DNA of 6,543 nt from Chthoniobacterales bacterium (GTDB lineage: Bacteria; Verrucomicrobiota; Verrucomicrobiia; Chthoniobacterales; UBA6821): positions 1 through 6,543 of the forward strand of contig JAIPKF010000083.1 in NCBI GenBank assembly GCA_021733705.1. The letters run 5' to 3'. The notes under the pieces were generated by a model, which saw nothing but the letters and a program-made list of their open reading frames with translations, was not told the DNA's origin and searched no databases. How positions within the stretch are numbered: position 1 is the stretch's first letter; each line of letters opens with the position of its first letter. The position numbers were made by a program, and so were the translations under genes. Shown in pieces: positions 5,646 to 6,543 of the stretch.

Positions 5646-6543
5646 ATGAAAACTCTCCCTAAGATACTTGTTGCTGATTCCATTTCTAGTAAAGGTATCG
5701 ATGCTTTAGCTTCAGATGGTTTGTTTGAAGTTATTGTGAAGACTGGTCTTCCAGAGTCAGAGCTAATTCAGTCTATTGAAGGATGTGAGGCACTCATTGT
5801 ACGAAGCCAAACTAAAGTTACCAAAAGGGTAATTGAAGCTGCTAATTCTCTCAAAGTCATTGGTCGAGCTGGTGTCGGAATTGATAATGTGGATGTGGAG
5901 GTTGCTACCAAGCATGGAATTATTGTAATGAATGCTCCAGGTGGGAACACGATTTCTACTGCAGAACATGCTTTCAGTCTTCTCTTGAGCACGGCACGTG
6001 CTATTCCCCAAGCTCATGCTAGCATGAAGTCAGGAAAGTGGGATCGTAAGAAATTTGAAGGAGTTGAGCTTCATGAAAAAACACTTGGCATCCTTGGAAT
6101 GGGACGTATTGGAACTGAAGTTGCACGTCGTGCTATTGCTTTTGGAATGAAAGTACTTGTTTTTGATCCTTACCTTTCTGCAAGCAAAGCTCGCTCTCTA
6201 CAAATAGAAGTTGTAGAGCAGCTTCATGATCTTTTGCCTCATGCTGATTTTATTACTGTTCACATGCCCCTAACTGAGGAGACACGGTATATGATCGGAG
6301 AGAAAGAGCTCCCCCTTTTGAAGCGAGGAGTACGCATCATTAACTGTGCACGTGGAGGTCTTATTGATGAAACCGTTTTAGCCGAGGGACTCTCTAGTGG
6401 ACAGATTGCAGGAGCTGCCTTGGATGTTTTTGAAGAGGAGCCCTTGCCTGAAAATTCTAAGCTCCGTTTTCTAGATACATTAACCTTAACTCCCCACCTT
6501 GGTGCATCAACGGCAGAAGCTCAGGAGATGGTTGGCATCGAGA
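5646..6543 (+). CDS. serA: D-3-phosphoglycerate dehydrogenase (3' end outside window)
   Basis: SerA oxidises 3-phosphoglycerate to 3-phosphohydroxypyruvate with NAD+, the first committed step of phosphorylated serine biosynthesis in the cytoplasm. The first 299 residues are visible, all in one frame from the ATG at 5646, which gives the typical start MKTLPKILVADSIS. Features: the substrate-side segment VRSQTKVT (52-59) and GRAGVGIDNVD (73-83); the Rossmann motif GMGRIG (151-156) with D174 after the second strand (LVFDPY), consistent with NAD preference; the CARGG loop with catalytic R236; E265 in DVFEEEP; and H284 in TPHLGAST, completing the Arg-Glu-His set. The remaining NAD-domain end and any ASB/ACT regulatory domains lie beyond the window, so serine feedback control cannot be judged. 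A 2-hydroxyacid dehydrogenase of other specificity is the alternative, but overall similarity favours SerA. No Shine-Dalgarno sequence is visible before the ATG. Confidence 0.93.
   Translation, partial: MKTLPKILVADSISSKGIDALASDGLFEVIVKTGLPESELIQSIEGCEALIVRSQTKVTKRVIEAANSLKVIGRAGVGIDNVDVEVATKHGIIVMNAPGGNTISTAEHAFSLLLSTARAIPQAHASMKSGKWDRKKFEGVELHEKTLGILGMGRIGTEVARRAIAFGMKVLVFDPYLSASKARSLQIEVVEQLHDLLPHADFITVHMPLTEETRYMIGEKELPLLKRGVRIINCARGGLIDETVLAEGLSSGQIAGAALDVFEEEPLPENSKLRFLDTLTLTPHLGASTAEAQEMVGIE

Overview
The window looks like ordinary housekeeping chromosome from a moderately AT-rich bacterium. It best fits the Verrucomicrobiota or a related PVC lineage. That placement rests on recognition by eye: the ClpB N-terminus (MRPDKFTVKMQEAL), a divergent FtsZ C-terminus ending in a GRFDKSEPTI...DLDTPTYLR tail, and an Mrp of the 'YPGFxR...SFGIVKE' type. 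All genes are on the + strand, and a similarity search would be needed to fix the taxon.

Layout: the 3' part of ftsZ (1-596, cut by the window edge); a 240-bp spacer; complete clpB (837-3413); an 84-bp spacer with a good promoter-like signal and an overlapping dyad; a complete Rpn-family PD-(D/E)XK nuclease gene (3498-4370); complete mrp/apbC (4367-5407), overlapping the nuclease stop by ATGA; a 238-bp spacer with an inverted repeat and a T-run; and the 5' part of serA (5646-6543, running off the window).

How the genes relate: ftsZ (division), clpB (disaggregation), mrp (Fe-S protein maturation or a related role) and serA (serine biosynthesis) are core functions with no obvious shared pathway. 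The accessory element is the Rpn nuclease. It carries three perfect 12-bp repeats encoding EGKA-EGKA-EGKA in its C-terminal helix. It also has a possible internal GTG start that would give a separate C-terminal polypeptide. This matches the published Rpn toxin/intragenic antitoxin anti-phage arrangement, so the gene is the best candidate for an unusual system here. It is also tightly coupled to the essential-type gene mrp.

Other points of note: Mrp lacks the C-terminal CxxC that binds Fe-S in classical family members, ClpB ends in a short tandem duplication, and none of the four visible start codons has a recognisable Shine-Dalgarno sequence.
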